Assembly (NCBI GenBank): GCA_946811695.1
Contig: OX328130.1
Span: forward strand, 74,489,353 to 74,553,352
Direction: 5' to 3'
Source: Gonocerus acuteangulatus
Lineage: Eukaryota > Arthropoda > Insecta > Hemiptera > Coreidae
Length of the DNA: 64,000 bases
The notes under the pieces were generated by a model. The model worked only from the letters and a program-made list of their open reading frames with translations. It had not been told where the DNA came from and did not search any database. A program made the translations under genes and the position numbers. This document shows, piece by piece, positions 1 to 12,083 of the stretch. Position 1 is the first letter of the stretch. Every line of letters begins with the position of its first letter.

Positions 1-851
1 AATCGGTGGATGATTATAATATATAATAATATATACCTATCATAAAAAAAACAACAACAACATAATCATGCTGAAACAAATCGTTAGTGGAATAATCAAA
101 ATAAACACACATGCAATGTTTTCTGAACTAAGAATTTCTGGGTGCAGTTCTATAAATTGTAGCAGTTATTTCGGTTCGATCGGTAGTATTAGTCGAATTT
201 TAAAACTGAAATTCTTTGACGCCATTAATTAAAAAAGTAAATTGACACCCAAAAAAGTAAATTGGTATGTAAATTAATTAAAATAGAATCCAACTTTTAG
301 CAAATTCAATGTTTAATAATTCCCGCCGATAGAAACTCCGCCGATTATGATAAACTAATGGAATATTCCAAAACACGTCCTGAATATGGATAGACTTCAT
401 TAAATCCTTTTCTATATTCCAAACAGATATCACTAGCAATGCAGGACACCTCATTATGCGACGATATTAGCAATTTCCCAATCAGCAAGCATGCTAGCAT
501 TAACAAGTGTGGATTAAATAGCATTTTATATAATAAGTAATCATTTTTTATTACAATATTAGAATACAACAATAGCCAAAAAAAAATTCAATAATTACAA
601 ACATTATTTTTCATGTATAATTCTTTGAGTTTTATTTATTTAATTTTAGAAAAATTGGTTTCCGCTTTGCGAAGGGAAGTGCCAACAAATAATAAATACT
701 AGAACATTCAGAAGAAACGGAAGACAAAATACTGATTAGGTCTCTCTCTTGAGCATTCACTGAAAAGAACTATGGTTGCAAGGGAGGCTTGTAGGCGTGA
801 GGAAGAGGGTGAGAGTCGAGAAGAATAATAAGGAGGGAGAGAAGGAGAGGG

Positions 852-854
<3 letters not shown>
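1..854. other. AT-rich stretch without a supported gene
   Basis: Only short reading frames are present, in low-complexity AT-rich sequence. No coding signature, RNA gene or recognisable transposon was seen. A purine-rich stretch (about 710-855) leads into the (GA)n tract. Confidence 0.6.

Positions 855-897
<43 letters not shown>
855..897. repeat. (GA)n microsatellite
   Basis: About 43 bases of uninterrupted GA dinucleotides. The serine/leucine-rich reading frame on the minus strand across this tract is a product of the repeat and is not a gene. Confidence 0.95.
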
Positions 898-904
<7 letters not shown>

Positions 905-1689
905 TTCTGCTCTTCAAGAAAAGAATCAAAGAAATCAAGAATTTAGGAATAACATCAATTAGTGAGAGAGATCTGTTAAGGAAAGTCAATAAAGTGAGAT
1001 ATCAATGAGTGATAAGAGCGAAGGAAATGTCTGAGAGATATGCGTTTGGATAATTTAAGGAGTGTAAGCAGAATTTGAAGGAGGGTCTGACAATACAAAT
1101 AGGAAACAGAATAATGCTATTTATTTAGAAGTACAAAATTTCAAAGGATACAAAAGTAAATACAAGAGAATTATCCGAAGAGAGACAGTTACACCAAGAA
1201 ACAGAGCTACAAAACAGAAGGAGTAGGAGTGTATGTGTAGGAAGACATAACAGACGGAATATGAACACATTCTCAGCGAGAAACGCACATAGACTAGTGT
1301 ATTCTATTGGCTAACACAAACCTAAACCTATTCACAAAATCCGGCACATGGAAAACCTAATTCGCCGCGGAAAGATTGGTTATTCACAGTTTATTAATCA
1401 GACGAAATTATGGACCAATGTCCATAAGGGGGTTGGAACTGCATTTTCCAGAAATAGTGCGTATATCAACAATTTAATCTCTACATAATCACCATTCTCT
1501 GAAAGCTCTCAGGCCAAAAAAAAAACACACTGTTTACTAGTAGTTACTAAAAAACCCGAATCATTGTATAATTGTTTCATCAGAAGTAGTTTATTAATAT
1601 AAGATCATCTAGTAATATCGGAGATTGCAAGGTTTGTAATTAAATGCCTTTTCTTACAAATATTAATAACAACTAATAATTTAGAGGCT
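898..1689. other. Intergenic, nothing recognised
   Basis: AT-rich sequence without a credible reading frame. I recognise no repeat family here. Confidence 0.5.
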
Positions 1690-2790
1690 CTTACCTACAA
1701 GTTGAGGAAGGGGAACGGGTTAGAATGTATGTAAGGAACTTGGGAAGAAGAGTATGTTTAGATTTGGCTAGACTAACATTCGGGACACGTTGAAACTTAA
1801 AAGATTAACTAAAATGTTTTAGAGGTCTTGACGTATTGTATGTAGGGATTTCTAGGACCTAAAGACCAATGAGACTTCATAGGAAGAGGGGAACGCCTTA
1901 AGAATAAGGGCCTTTGGTATTCTTAACTAATTTCTTGGATATACTTCACAGGACATGTTGCATGGTGCCATCTTCTGTAAGGACGTTTAGTCCAATAAAG
2001 AATAGAACTTCGCAGGCCGAGGTCCACGGCAAGAGGCTAGAGGACTTTATCTGCTTTAGAACCTTCCAGGACTTAGGGTAAAATTCTACAATCGGAAGAA
2101 TAATAGGGCTCTGCTGGCTTAGGAGCACGTCATGAGACTAGGGAACTTAAATTTTTGTGGAGGTTACAATCATCTAAAGCACAATATGACTTCACAGGCC
2201 CAAGTCTATGCCTTGAGGCCAGGGGTTATGATCTTCTTTAGGGATTTCCAGGAACGATAGAACAATAAGACTTCACACACCGAAGACAACGCCAAGAGTG
2301 TAGGGAGTTGAAAGTATGTTTGATATTGGAACACAATAGGCTGAGGATTTTATCCTCTGAAGGGTATTTCTTAGGAATCATGGAATCATAACACTCAGTC
2401 TAATGCAGGGATGGCTAGAAACCAAAGCGCATTAGGACGTCCCAGACCGATAATGAGGCACTGTGGCTAGGGGACTTGATTTTCTGTAGGATACTTTTTA
2501 GGACTCAGCAACATAACACTTGGTTTACCGCAGGGATGTCTACAACCCAAAGGACTTGACAGGCCGAGATACACAACACGCCATGAAGGCAGGGGACTTG
2601 ACCTTCTGTAAGGATGCCTAGGACCAAAACCACGCCTTTACAGGCAGAGGAGTACGTTCGTTAGACTAAAGGACTTAATCTTCGAAAGGGATATACAAGA
2701 CCAAAAAACACAATAGGACTTCTCAGGCCATGAAGTTAGGGGATTTTTAGGCCGAGGAGAACGTCATGAGGTTTGAGGACTCAATCTTCG
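1690..2790. repeat. Degenerate ~75-bp tandem repeat array, locus 1
   Basis: The phrases 'GGACTTGATCTTCTGTAGG', 'CTAGGACC.AAA', 'CAATAGGACTTCACAGGC' and 'CGCCATGAGGCTAGGGG' recur in the same order with roughly 74-76 bp spacing (for example near 2594 and 2668). Units are strongly diverged, so this is an old array. The same unit forms a second array at 55860-56880. Reading frames inside, such as the minus frame at 1946-2128, come from the repeat. Confidence 0.75.
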
Positions 2791-2820
2791 AACTGATATA
2801 TAGGACGAAAAACACACTAT

Positions 2821-3026
2821 AATAGGAGATATATATCTTGTCATTCGGCTGTGAACCGGTAGAGGAAGGTGGGGGCGTCTCTGACCAATGACGGCCTTGC
2901 TGGGATGCCACTCCTCCCTCTCCTAGTCCAGAGCCTAAGCAGAGCAGGGGCTGGGAGGGTTGTAGAACTGGCAACGTCGAGCCCCCTCTACGCTTTCCCC
3001 GTGTGGCAAGTTATATCTCTCCCACT
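2821..3026 (+). mobile_element. GC-rich MITE, family C, copy 1
   Basis: A ~200-bp GC-rich block in AT-rich surroundings. It shares 'CCAATGACGGCCTTGCT', 'TGCCACTCCTCCCTC' and 'GGGAGGGTTGTAGAACTGGC' with copies at 14110-14314 and 44703-44908. Ends form approximate terminal inverted repeats around 'AGATATAACTTGCCA' (left end decayed). It has no coding capacity. Non-autonomous DNA transposon is inferred from size and inverted ends; the superfamily is unknown. Confidence 0.75.
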
Positions 3027-4550
3027 TACAGGACTTCACTAGAGAATGCCCCTATTCTTTATTTCACCGATTCCAACCTAAATTCTGTCCTGCTACACAA
3101 ACACAAAATAAAAGAGTGATATATTTGTCTATAAAATGCACACAAGTGGTTTCCATTCCTGGATCATCTAAACACATAACACAACACGACACATAATAAT
3201 GTTTCTACGTTTCCAATCAAAGCATGCATGAGGTGGAACAACATCAATTCTGCAACTCTATAACTATTAAATGAACAATTTTGTCGCATCAAAGCCATGT
3301 CGAACCGACTGCTTGTTATCTGTCTGGTTTTTATTTTTTATTTTGCAGGGTTACCATTTATATATTATCTGTAACTGTTTTTTTTGTAGAAGGACTCTCT
3401 CGGTGATAGGGTCAACAGGTAGTAGTAGTATTGTGTAGGTAGTGTATTTCTTACTGAGCAAAGGTTCACGTTCGTCCCATGAACGCTTCGAGGCTGTGCG
3501 AGATGATGTTGAAAGGTACTCACGGTACAGCTGAGGTGGTGCTCCGAATCTTGGCTCTTGAAGCAACGGGGCCTGTCTCGGCTGCGTGTCCGTCTGCTTT
3601 TCTGAAACACCAATAGACCAGTCTTATCCCTCTTCACATCCGCATACCACAATTCAATATAGTTTGCTTGTTGTTGTTGTTTTTTATATTGTTGTTGTGT
3701 TGTTTGAATGTTTTTATATATTTTTATTTTTCATCCTCGCTCCCCCTCCCAATCTTCAGAGCTTTAATTTTTTTATTATATCATTCCTTTGTGTGTTTGG
3801 CACCAGGATCATTTTTCCAAAATTCAGTTTCATTTTTCGCTCGATAAACTGTCTTGAAATGGTCTTTAGAAAACTGTGAAAAGAAATCCAAACTGCTCCA
3901 CGATGTGAGAAAAAGATCTAATCAACAAAATAAAGAATCCAACAAACGGACAAACAACTAGATAGAAACTCGACCTTGTAAAGACTTAAAAAAAAATATT
4001 AAACATAAAAATCATAAAATTAAAATACTTAACATAAACAGACTGGATATGACTGCAACTAAAAAAGCAGGTATTTTTGACAGGTTCATAAAGAATATCG
4101 CAAGGTAGAAACCCTATGTTTTAGTTTCTCTAAGCGTATAATTTATCGTTTCAAAATAAAATTGGTTTCCTCTTCTTGAAACATAAACCTCATGCATCAA
4201 TTCTAGAAATATCTGTGTGTTTCGAGCTCTCAAAACCTACTGTTGCCAAATCGAATGTTTCCAAGACAAGATGACAGGGGAAAAGCTATCGCAACTCAGT
4301 AAAAACAGCTGCCCTTGAAACAGTGATTCCCAAAAAACCGTTTCGGTCATGAAAACGCTATTTGGGAAGTAAATAAAAAAAAAAAACAATTATTTATTTC
4401 TTGCAATAAATGTCTATTTATTGCAGACACCCATTATTTATTAACTCTCGAAAATCACGATTTTAAATGCTCGCCATAATTTCCGTTACTGTCGTTACAA
4501 TTTTAAGTCGCCCGGGACGCATATGATTTATTTCATTTTCATCTCAAAAA
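3027..4550. other. No supported gene
   Basis: There is a GC-richer patch near 3400-3610 with short overlapping frames on both strands, none recognisable. The rest is AT-rich. The first bases of a HINE-A element follow directly at 4551. Confidence 0.5.
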
Positions 4551-5594
4551 AAGTCCGTCACGCAGGAGCTGCATAACTAAGCACTTTCCTCAGAATTTGG
4601 GTAGTGTAGACTGCTTTCCAGAACAATTTGCTTAAAATATCCTACATAAATAAAATAAAAACATGAATAGTTCTCTTTTAATTTTGTAATGTGTAACTGA
4701 TAAATTATTAATTTGCTTCCAGAGTTATGTTTACACATGGTACCTATTACACTACGTAATAAATACAAAATCCTCATATTATCGTATTTTGATCTAACGC
4801 AGGAACCGGATACAGTCCCTCTAGCGCTCCTTGCGGCGCCTTTGTGAACCTATGTCTGGCTGGCTTTTCTATTGAAATATATTACAAAGTAAACCCCCCT
4901 TTCTGATTGACCGATTCAGCTCATTTTTACAACACTTCTTTCTCATGAGTTACCCACGACGTATACCGCGTTTCGTTACAATACAGCAGAAATTACGACC
5001 AGTATGAGTATATTAGTAATTTGGGTCCGGATTAAACCCCCCCCCCCTCCTAATGAACCGAATTAGTTTATTTTTACAACACATATTTACCTGTAGATTA
5101 CCACTACAAATACCGAGTTTCGTCGAAATATACCAAAAATCACGGTTGGTAGTGGCGAATTGGTATTGTGGGTCTGGAGTAAACCCCCCCCCTCCTAATG
5201 AACCGATTTAGTTTATTTTTACAACACATATTTACCAGTAGATTACCACTATGAATACCGAGTATCGTCGAAATATACCTAAAATCACGGCTGGTAGTGG
5301 CGAATTGGTATTGTCGGACCGGAGTAAACCCCCCCTCCTTATGAACGGATTTAGTTTATTTTTATATCTCACTTTTCTCTCTATATTACCAGTACGAATA
5401 CCAAGTTTCGTTGAAATATAACAAATATTACGGCTGAAATGGTCAAATTAGTGTTTTGGGTTCGGGGTAAACCCCCCCTTCCGGTGGACCGATTTTGGTG
5501 GTTAACGAACTCGTTCAATCGTTTGCTAATTGAATGCTATATACCAAGTTTCGTGACGAAAAAACAAAAACTCTGGCCGCTATCGTGTTAACAG

Positions 5595-5654
<60 letters not shown>

Positions 5655-5775
5655 TTGAACGGGGGTCATTTTCGGTGTCTACTAGGTAGGATCGATAAAG
5701 ATTTGAAGAAATTTTTCAAATATTCCGTCATGAGTCCAACCTCAATAGCTACTTTCCTTCGGAGGAAAGTGCTAA
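4551..5775 (+). mobile_element. HINE-A (Helentron-like non-autonomous element), copy 1
   Basis: It begins with 'AAGTCCGTCACGCAGGAGCTGC' minus its last bases and has a 5' subterminal 'AGCACTTTCCTC' at about 4580. The inside holds four to five diverged ~135-bp subunits, each opening with a C-run and 'ATGAACCGATTTAG' and containing 'ACCGAGTTTCGTCGAAATATA'. Then follow a (TA)n tract (5601-5652) and a conserved module starting 'AAATTTGAACGGGGGTC'. The 3' end is a hairpin (ACTTTCCT-TCGG-AGGAAAGT) running directly into CTAA. Subterminal inverted repeats, an internal microsatellite and a 3' stem-loop are the known hallmarks of DINE-1/HINE elements. Non-coding. Copies 2-5 are listed below. Confidence 0.75.
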
Positions 5776-7194
5776 AAGAACGAGCATAGGATTCATTTAA
5801 TACTACAGTCCACAGGTTTTTTCGAGAAAACTAAAAAACCTCACTACACAATCATTTTACAACATATTTTAGTCTTCTATAAAATGGTCACGGTTTAAAG
5901 ATGAGCTTAAAATGTAATTTCCTAAACTATCATATTGACTGATCCGAAAAGTTACAATCTTTCAGATAAATATCTGAATATCAGAATAGGCCCATAAGAT
6001 TTAAGAAAGAATTCGTAAACATGAATGATACATAATAATAATCCGTAAACATATTATAACATAAAATGGTTAGTAATGTAGTAAATGAGTTTTGACATTT
6101 AAAAAATACATAATACATTTTTTAGCACTTGCCCAAATTTATTTTCATTCAAACTTCGCCACGATAAATAATAATCTAATATAGCCTATTTAAGTTCTAT
6201 GTGCACTAAAAACATCAAGTAGTTTTTTGTATTATTGGTTAAAGATAAACAACAACAAACAAATACATTATTGTTATTTTTTTTAACAAAAAGGATTACT
6301 AAAAATAAATGAACTCTAATAAATTATATTCAAATAAAAGTTATGCATACATTTAAGAGGAGTATAAATTCATGAAGACGTTTTAATTAACCAGCTAGCC
6401 AATACAAACAGTCTGATGAAGCCGGAGAAATGTAAAACGAAATATCACAAACCCATACCACAAATTAACAAGACACAGAAAATGAGGCCATAAGTACCAA
6501 AGCAACAGATTAACATAAACCGAAAGATTTACAAGTGTTCAATTTAAATTCGTCATTTTATCTCGCTCAGTTAATTCCAATAACACTAGAAGAAATAGAA
6601 GTTAGTTCTGGAAAATAAAAACTAAAACAAATTAGATGTAAGAATTCGAAACGAATCAAACCTTGACACTCCTAAATGAGGCAATTCTCAATTTTCAAAG
6701 CGATGATTCACAAGAATAGCTTAGCAGTGTTCTTTTAACAGAATGAAGATGAAGAAATATCCTGAAGACAACTCCCAACATCAATAACACAACAGTCTTT
6801 ATAGATAGTTCCTTGGTGTAGATAAGCGGTATTGTTGGAGAAAAAGGGCGTAGTCTATATTTGCAAAAAAAGTGACAAAATTACCTCACTTATGACCTTA
6901 TCACTCGAGGGTTTTTTCACTATATTATAATATTTTTCAATACTTATTAATATTGTAATTTATATTTTAGTATGTAAATAAATGGCTTTGAAATTCCTCT
7001 TTAAAAACTTGCCTTCCTTTTAATTTTTTTTTTTTTTTTTTTTTTTTTTATTTTATTTATTTATTTATTTATGAGCATCCATGCGCATCTTCCTTTTAAG
7101 CTTCGTTAGGACACCTATCAGCTGTTTTAACTTTCAATGTTAAACAGCTGATTGGTAGCGGATCCATTAGTTAGGAAGTGCCGTGTGTGTTTGT
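5776..7194. other. AT-rich, no gene; poly(T) and small hairpin
   Basis: No reading frame of interest. A ~24-base T run lies at about 7027-7050. A hairpin at about 7110-7160 pairs 'CAGCTGTTTTAAC' with 'GTTAAACAGCTG'. A CTGATGA near 6413 lacks the rest of a hammerhead core. Confidence 0.55.
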
Positions 7195-7199
7195 ATATA

Positions 7200-7260
<61 letters not shown>
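7195..7260. repeat. (TA)n microsatellite
   Basis: About 65 bases of TA with one GT interruption, directly abutting the LINE fragment. Standalone (TA)n tracts of similar kind lie at 13792-13830, 20772-20827, 21520-21567, 51409-51461 and 63445-63514. Confidence 0.95.
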
Positions 7261-7264
<4 letters not shown>

Positions 7265-7794
7265 GCACTTGCCCTCCGGTATTCATATGCAACAGTCAAC
7301 TCCCAGCATCGAATGAAGTAGGTTATCTGGGACTCCTACTAGACAACAGACTCACATGGAACCCACACACACGACTGAAAAGACTAGAGCTGAACAGGAG
7401 ATATGGACTCCTACGACGACTACTTGGACCTACTTCAAAGCTTACGACACAAAACAAACTTACTATATACAAAACTATAATCAGACCTATCTGGACTTAC
7501 GGACTTGAATTATGGGGAACAGCAAAACACTCAAACATACAACGAATACAAGCATTCCAATCCAAAGTCCTTCGTAGAATAGTCAATGCTCCCTTTTATG
7601 TCTGCAACAAAACCCTACACAACGACCTAAATATTCCCTTCGTAAACGACCTCGCCAAATCCCGATTCCTAACGTTCCATTCCAAATGGTCATCCCACCC
7701 AAATCCTAGAGGTCAATCCCTTTCCAGTCGGACCCGTCCTAAAGACCTTCCCCGGAGGCTTAAGAGACTTTGGCCCCGTGACCAACTACCCTAG
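7261..7794 (+). pseudogene. LINE reverse transcriptase C-terminal fragment
   Basis: An open frame of 177 codons has no start because of 5' truncation; its stop is TAG at 7792. Visible motifs are VGYLGLLLDNRLTW, RPIWTYGLELWG and QRIQAFQSKVLR, ending PRRLKRLWPRDQL. These are the thumb and C-terminal signatures of jockey-clade reverse transcriptases. The catalytic YADD region is missing upstream. The absence of internal stops over 530 bases suggests a fairly recent insertion. It cannot act alone because the endonuclease and catalytic palm are absent. Confidence 0.85.
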
Positions 7795-7872
7795 CAGCGG
7801 TTAAAAACAGTGTAAATATGAATGTCAGCATATATTAGGAAGTGCCAATAATGATTGGCTCCTTCCATATAC

Positions 7873-8317
7873 CAGTGTTGGGCAAAAATTATTCAGAATG
7901 ATGAATAAAGATTAATGAATAAATGTATTATTTCATTCATTAATGAAGAATAATTACTTTTATTCATTATTCGTTATTCTGTGAATGAAGTTTATTTTTT
8001 ATTCACAAATTATTCGAATGATCAATCAGAATAAACATATTTTAGTGAATAATGATAGATTTATTATGATGTTGGCAGACGGAAATATGTATATATATGT
8101 GTTAGAGTAGGATTAATCAGTAGACCAACTATAAATAAAAAATAACGAATAATGAATAATGAATGATGAATAACGAATAATGAATAACGAATAATTCTGT
8201 GAATAATTCATGATGCACTGTGTGAATAAGATAATTCAGTGAATTATTCATCATTCACCAAAAGTTTATTTGAATAATCATTCGAATAATATTTTATTCG
8301 AATAATGCCCAACACTT
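7873..8317. mobile_element. hAT-like MITE nested in LINE 3' UTR
   Basis: Ends are 'CAGTGTTGGGC' at the left and 'GCCCAACACTT' at the right. The LINE sequence 'TTCCATATACC' is present on both sides (7863-7873 and 8316-8326), of which CCATATAC gives the 8-bp duplication expected of hAT elements. The interior is made of ATTCATTATTCG-like motifs with no coding capacity. AT-rich relatives lie at 32210-32738 and 36118-36607. Confidence 0.8.
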
Positions 8318-8403
8318 CCATATACCAATCACTGAATGTACACAAGACGAGCACAATTAATTATTGTACTATATAAATTGTTCAGATTTTAAATAAAGAT
8401 TTA

Positions 8404-8451
<48 letters not shown>

Positions 8452-8460
8452 TATATATAT

Positions 8461-9289
8461 TATATAAATGGCTCGTTAAGAAGCATATCATGTACCACAG
8501 TTAGGACATAGCCCATGGAAGCCGAAGGTTGCTTACGTTCCTTTACACGGTACTCATTTTTAGGGTCTTGAAGAGGAATCTAGTGATACGAAACGAACAG
8601 TTTCACTAAATTGACTTGGGCGTTCATTATGACTTTCATTTATTGACCATCCGCCTATCTTATAGAATTTAGGTCATTATTTATATTTGGTAACAAATCT
8701 CCTTTATTTAAATTATACCAATTTTTGTTTTGTTAGATTATACAATATTAATTACAAGATTTATTGTTATCGATCAAGACTGTAGTAATATAAAATGGTT
8801 ACGAACCCATCCATGGTATAGAGTTAATCTAAAACCATCGAGCTGACCAGCCGATTTTATGGATTCCATCAACTTGCCAGATTGTCCCCATTTCTATAAT
8901 GAGATAATTCAACTCCATGAGAGTAATACCATTTTCCAGAGGAACTGGGTTGCGTGTCACGACTGAATAAATGGGACAGAAGCTAGGGCGAGCACGTCTA
9001 TTGGTTAATAATATTCCAATCCTATGACCTCTATACCGGTTCGATATTCCACCATGGCTCATACATTTATCATAATCGCTATGAAAAGTACAGCGAAAAT
9101 TAATTAATAATAGCAATAGTAGTAAATAAATAAATATATATAATGTCAGTTGTGCAAACGCATAAAATTCTAAGGCAACAATATTTACATTCAGACATAT
9201 CGTAAGAAAATGTGCTAAATATTGACAGTTGTGTAAAGCTAAATAGTATATTTTTATTAATAAAGAGTGTTCTATAATTATTTTATTTA
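8461..9289. other. No supported gene
   Basis: A 95-codon minus-strand frame (8829-9116) has no recognisable motif. Otherwise this is AT-rich sequence. Confidence 0.5.
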
Positions 9290-9510
9290 CTCTCGCATTT
9301 ATTGTACATAGGTATATTCATATTTTTTAGATTATATTATTCAAGCTTTATTTTTATTTCTAATTTGGTAGTATTTTTCTTTAGTTTAGACATTGCATTA
9401 CTATTAGCATTATTATGATTACTTAAATATTAAAACCATTAACACAAAATGGCCAGATCCTTGGCAATGTCGATGTACTTGTGCCAAATAAATTCTATTC
9501 TATTCTATAT
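9290..9510 (+). mobile_element. Probable LINE 3' tail with (ATTCT)n end
   Basis: An AT-rich, UTR-like sequence ends in 'GTGCCAAATAAATTC' followed by repeated TATTC units (9490-9509). A short tandem repeat after an AATAAA-like motif is typical of several non-LTR retrotransposon 3' ends. No coding part is attached, so the call rests on the tail alone. Confidence 0.45.
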
Positions 9511-9835
9511 GTATACATATTCAAGAGAATATACCACGAAAAGGAAAACAGAAAAGAGATTAAAAATTATCCGTTTATTTCAAGTCTCATGAATTTTCAT
9601 GCGATTCTCTGAAAGAGTAATATGCAAATCAAATTTAAAGAGCTTTTTAATTAATCGCATTTAATTCTTCATTCATTAACTTTTCATACATGATTCAAAT
9701 AATGAATTAAGTCATTTTAATATAACATGCCCATACTGAAGTTTTACATAAAGCTACATAGAAATGTAGCTATTAAAAATACACTCATCAATGAATTTTA
9801 TGAATGTTGCACTATTAAAACAAATACATACACAA

Positions 9836-10140
9836 GTACTCGTTTACTCGTAGTGGACAAGTGCGTTCACTAAGCTCCATCCATACCTATCACTCGCATG
9901 AAGCTGGCTTAGTAACAAGTGACAAGTACTCGTTTACTCGTAGTGGACAAGTGCGTTCCGTAGGGTCCGTCCAGTAACTAACTTGACACTTGTTGGATTG
10001 TTTACAGCATGTGACAAGGTACAACTGCTAAGTAGAATGGTGGTGGAGAAGATAACTTGTCGCTTAGTAAATAGAATCTATAACTATTTACTTGTACTTG
10101 TGTTGTTTACTAATACTTGCCACTTGCCAATAACAAGACC
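9836..10140 (+). repeat. ACAAGT-rich interspersed repeat, copy 1
   Basis: Contains two direct copies of 'GTACTCGTTTACTCGTAGTG' (about 9836 and 9925) and many ACTTGT/ACAAGT words. A diverged inverted copy lies at 27130-27415 and shares 'GTCCAGTAACT', 'GCACTTGT' and 'ACAAGTATTAG'-type words. Probably a non-autonomous DNA element; ends are unresolved. Confidence 0.5.
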
Positions 10141-10685
10141 TACATAAACGCAGGCACAAGTGATTAGTATCAGCCATACGATATGAAAGTAATAACGTCT
10201 AACAAGCCTCAAAATTAGACGAGGAAATATAGGAAGGAATCTGGGAAAAGATATATTGCAGGATATTCAAGGAGAATGAGGAATATGAGAAGGGAGAGAG
10301 ATGGTCAGTTGTTAGAGGTCCCATAATCCCCAGCACCATTCTTCCGACACAATAATAAAGGACACAAATTTGCCACTGCCTCCTCAGCCCATCGTGGGTA
10401 AATTTTGTAGGACTATAATATTACCAATATTATAATGAGTAGAACAACTGAAGGACCAATTTTCCATTTTATGCGCAAACTACGCCGTAAATGTGTTGGA
10501 TGTTTATATTATCCCAGTATATAGAGGCATCAAAAGAGGGTTGAGATAACATTATTTCCCCCACAAGATTTTTTTTTTTTTTAATATCCTTAGGTATGGT
10601 GTGAGTATGCTGAACCCAAATTTCCCAACTCGAAAGCCGGGTGGAGAACTTCTGGCAGGCGAAATTTTAGCACTTTTTTCAGTTT
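10141..10685. other. No supported gene
   Basis: Short AT-rich interval before a HINE-B copy; nothing recognised. Confidence 0.5.
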
Positions 10686-10821
10686 TTAGCGCGGTTCCTC
10701 CCTCCCCCATAGGGAGGAACCCCGCTTATAGGGTTGATACAATGAAACAATCCGGAAGTGCCGACAAGAAAATTTCGCGTTTCAGAACCCCTAGAGACCG
10801 AAAATAACGGTGATTCAAATT

Positions 10822-10908
<87 letters not shown>

Positions 10909-11771
10909 ATATATATATATTTGTCTGTTCGCTCTCTAGATAGAAGACGAATGGTCCGATTTTGATGAAATTTGATACAAAAATCCTTCGTCCAATTTGA
11001 AAGGTCAAGTTCGTTAACCAGCAAAATCCGCCTACTGGAAGATGGCGTTTGGGGCGAAATTCGCGCAAAAAAAATCGTAATGCTTACGTTTTTGAGTTCA
11101 TAAGCTTCTAAGTACTCGTTTTATATGAATCCTGGGCTAGGAAAACGAATGAAACCATTTTCAAGGCGATAGCTTTAACCGTTTTCGAGAAAATTGGAAA
11201 AATATTTTTTGAATACCGTTTTTGGTTTGGATACTTAGAATCATGGGATTCAGTTGAAACATTTTCTGCATGTTCTACTTTCATCAAAACTAATATGTTG
11301 AAATTTTGGTTACGTTTGGAGTTAAGGAAGGGTTAGAATAAAATATTTTATTAACAGAAATAAAAAGTTTTGGTAACTTTGTATACTTTCCTTAATATCT
11401 CGAAAAAGGTTGAGTATCTTGGGAAACGGAAGAATACCATTGAAAAGCTTACTAAATGCTCTACAAAAAAGGTTCTGCTGAAAGTTTTGATTAGACGATG
11501 TCAATCAGAGAAATAAGTGCTTAAAACTTTAAAGTAATTGATTTCGCTTATTGGAACTGTTCTTTTTGTCTGTTTTTATTCCTTGTTATTTTTTAACTGC
11601 TTATAGTTGGATAATGTATTTGATAACAAATCAGGTTAAGAAAACTAAGAAAAACAATTTAATCTTAGAGATATGGATTTCCAAGATAATATAGCTTTTC
11701 AAATTCCTAGCGGGGTCCTTCCTAGGGCGGGGACCCACCCAGGTAAGATCGTAAATAACACCTTTCTTGAG

Positions 11772-11966
11772 AGTAAAGATGGAACTGTCAACTTTGGTCC
11801 TCCTCTACCTCCCGGCACTTTCATTGCTGACGAAGGCTACCACTGACTAGCCAAAACGTCCTAAATATAGATTTTTTAACAAAAATCGTATTGAGGTTTA
11901 TTTAGCCGAATCCCAACCATTCCATCTTTACTTATCACCTCGACGGCTAACTATCTAATCTTCATG
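11772..11966 (+). mobile_element. Short Penelope-like hammerhead element nested in HINE-B
   Basis: It contains a hammerhead-like core, then '..CGAATCCCAACCATTCCATC', then the family tail 'TATCACCTCGACGGCTAAC'. Its left edge carries a tiny inverted copy (AGTAAAGATGGAA) of the region adjoining the tail, the same asymmetric design as the copies at 52350, 57823 and 61013. Flanks CTTTCTTGA (11762) and CTTTCTAGA (11967) may be a decayed target duplication. About 195 bp. Confidence 0.65.
11820..11868 (+). ncRNA. Hammerhead-like ribozyme motif, decayed
   Basis: CTGACGA (11827-11833), one extra A, then a GGCTA.../...TAGCC hairpin, then AAAACGTC where the core needs GAAAC. Loss of the invariant G12 predicts no self-cleavage. 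Otherwise it matches the motifs at 57925, 61083 and 62451. Confidence 0.6.
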
Positions 11967-12083
11967 CTTTCTAGAAATGTGGACCCAAAATAATAACATC
12001 TTCTATTTTAATCATTTTAAATGAGTCTAGAGATAAGAACGGAACCGCGCTAAGATGATGCAGTTCCTGCGAGTCGGACTTTT

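Larger units (their letters stand above)
7261..8405 (+). mobile_element. Jockey-type LINE, 5'-truncated 3' end
   Basis: The truncated reverse transcriptase C-terminus (7261-7794) is followed by a 3' UTR that continues on both sides of a nested hAT MITE (7873-8317) and ends at 'TTTTAAATAAAGATTT' beside another (TA)n tract (8406-8460). 5' truncation and an A-rich 3' end fit target-primed reverse transcription. The nested MITE is younger than the LINE. Confidence 0.8.
10686..12081 (-). mobile_element. HINE-B copy 1 (minus), most complete
   Basis: On the minus strand the 5' end reads AAGTCCGACTCGCAGGAACTGC, shortened here to its key words AAGTCCGAC and GCAGGAACTGC, with the subterminal repeat TTAGCGCGGTTCC just inside. 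The 3' end (10686-10715 on the plus strand) is an 11-bp hairpin, GGTTCCTCCCT/AGGGAGGAACC, running into GCGCTAA. The 3' arm of that hairpin is the complement of the 5' subterminal repeat. The inside includes 'GCTGGTTAACGAACTTGACC', a long (TA)n (10824-10920) and the shared 'CAAATTTGAATCACCG' module. A hammerhead-like Penelope-type insertion lies at 11772-11966. Non-coding. Confidence 0.75.

Noticed and set aside
6410..6450. Hammerhead motif starting CTGATGA near 6413
   Set aside because: There is no complementary stem II and the later ACGAAAT does not provide GAAA in the right place.
8829..9116. 95-codon minus-strand frame as a small gene
   Set aside because: No recognisable motif, no neighbouring exon-like sequence, and it lies between retroelement debris; cannot be supported from sequence alone.
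10758..11024. Open frames of YIYIYI repeats on both strands across (TA)n tracts
   Set aside because: They are translations of TA dinucleotide repeats. The same applies at 13693, 18290, 18666, 20612, 23099, 23224, 24192, 30443, 30601, 59455 and 63425.
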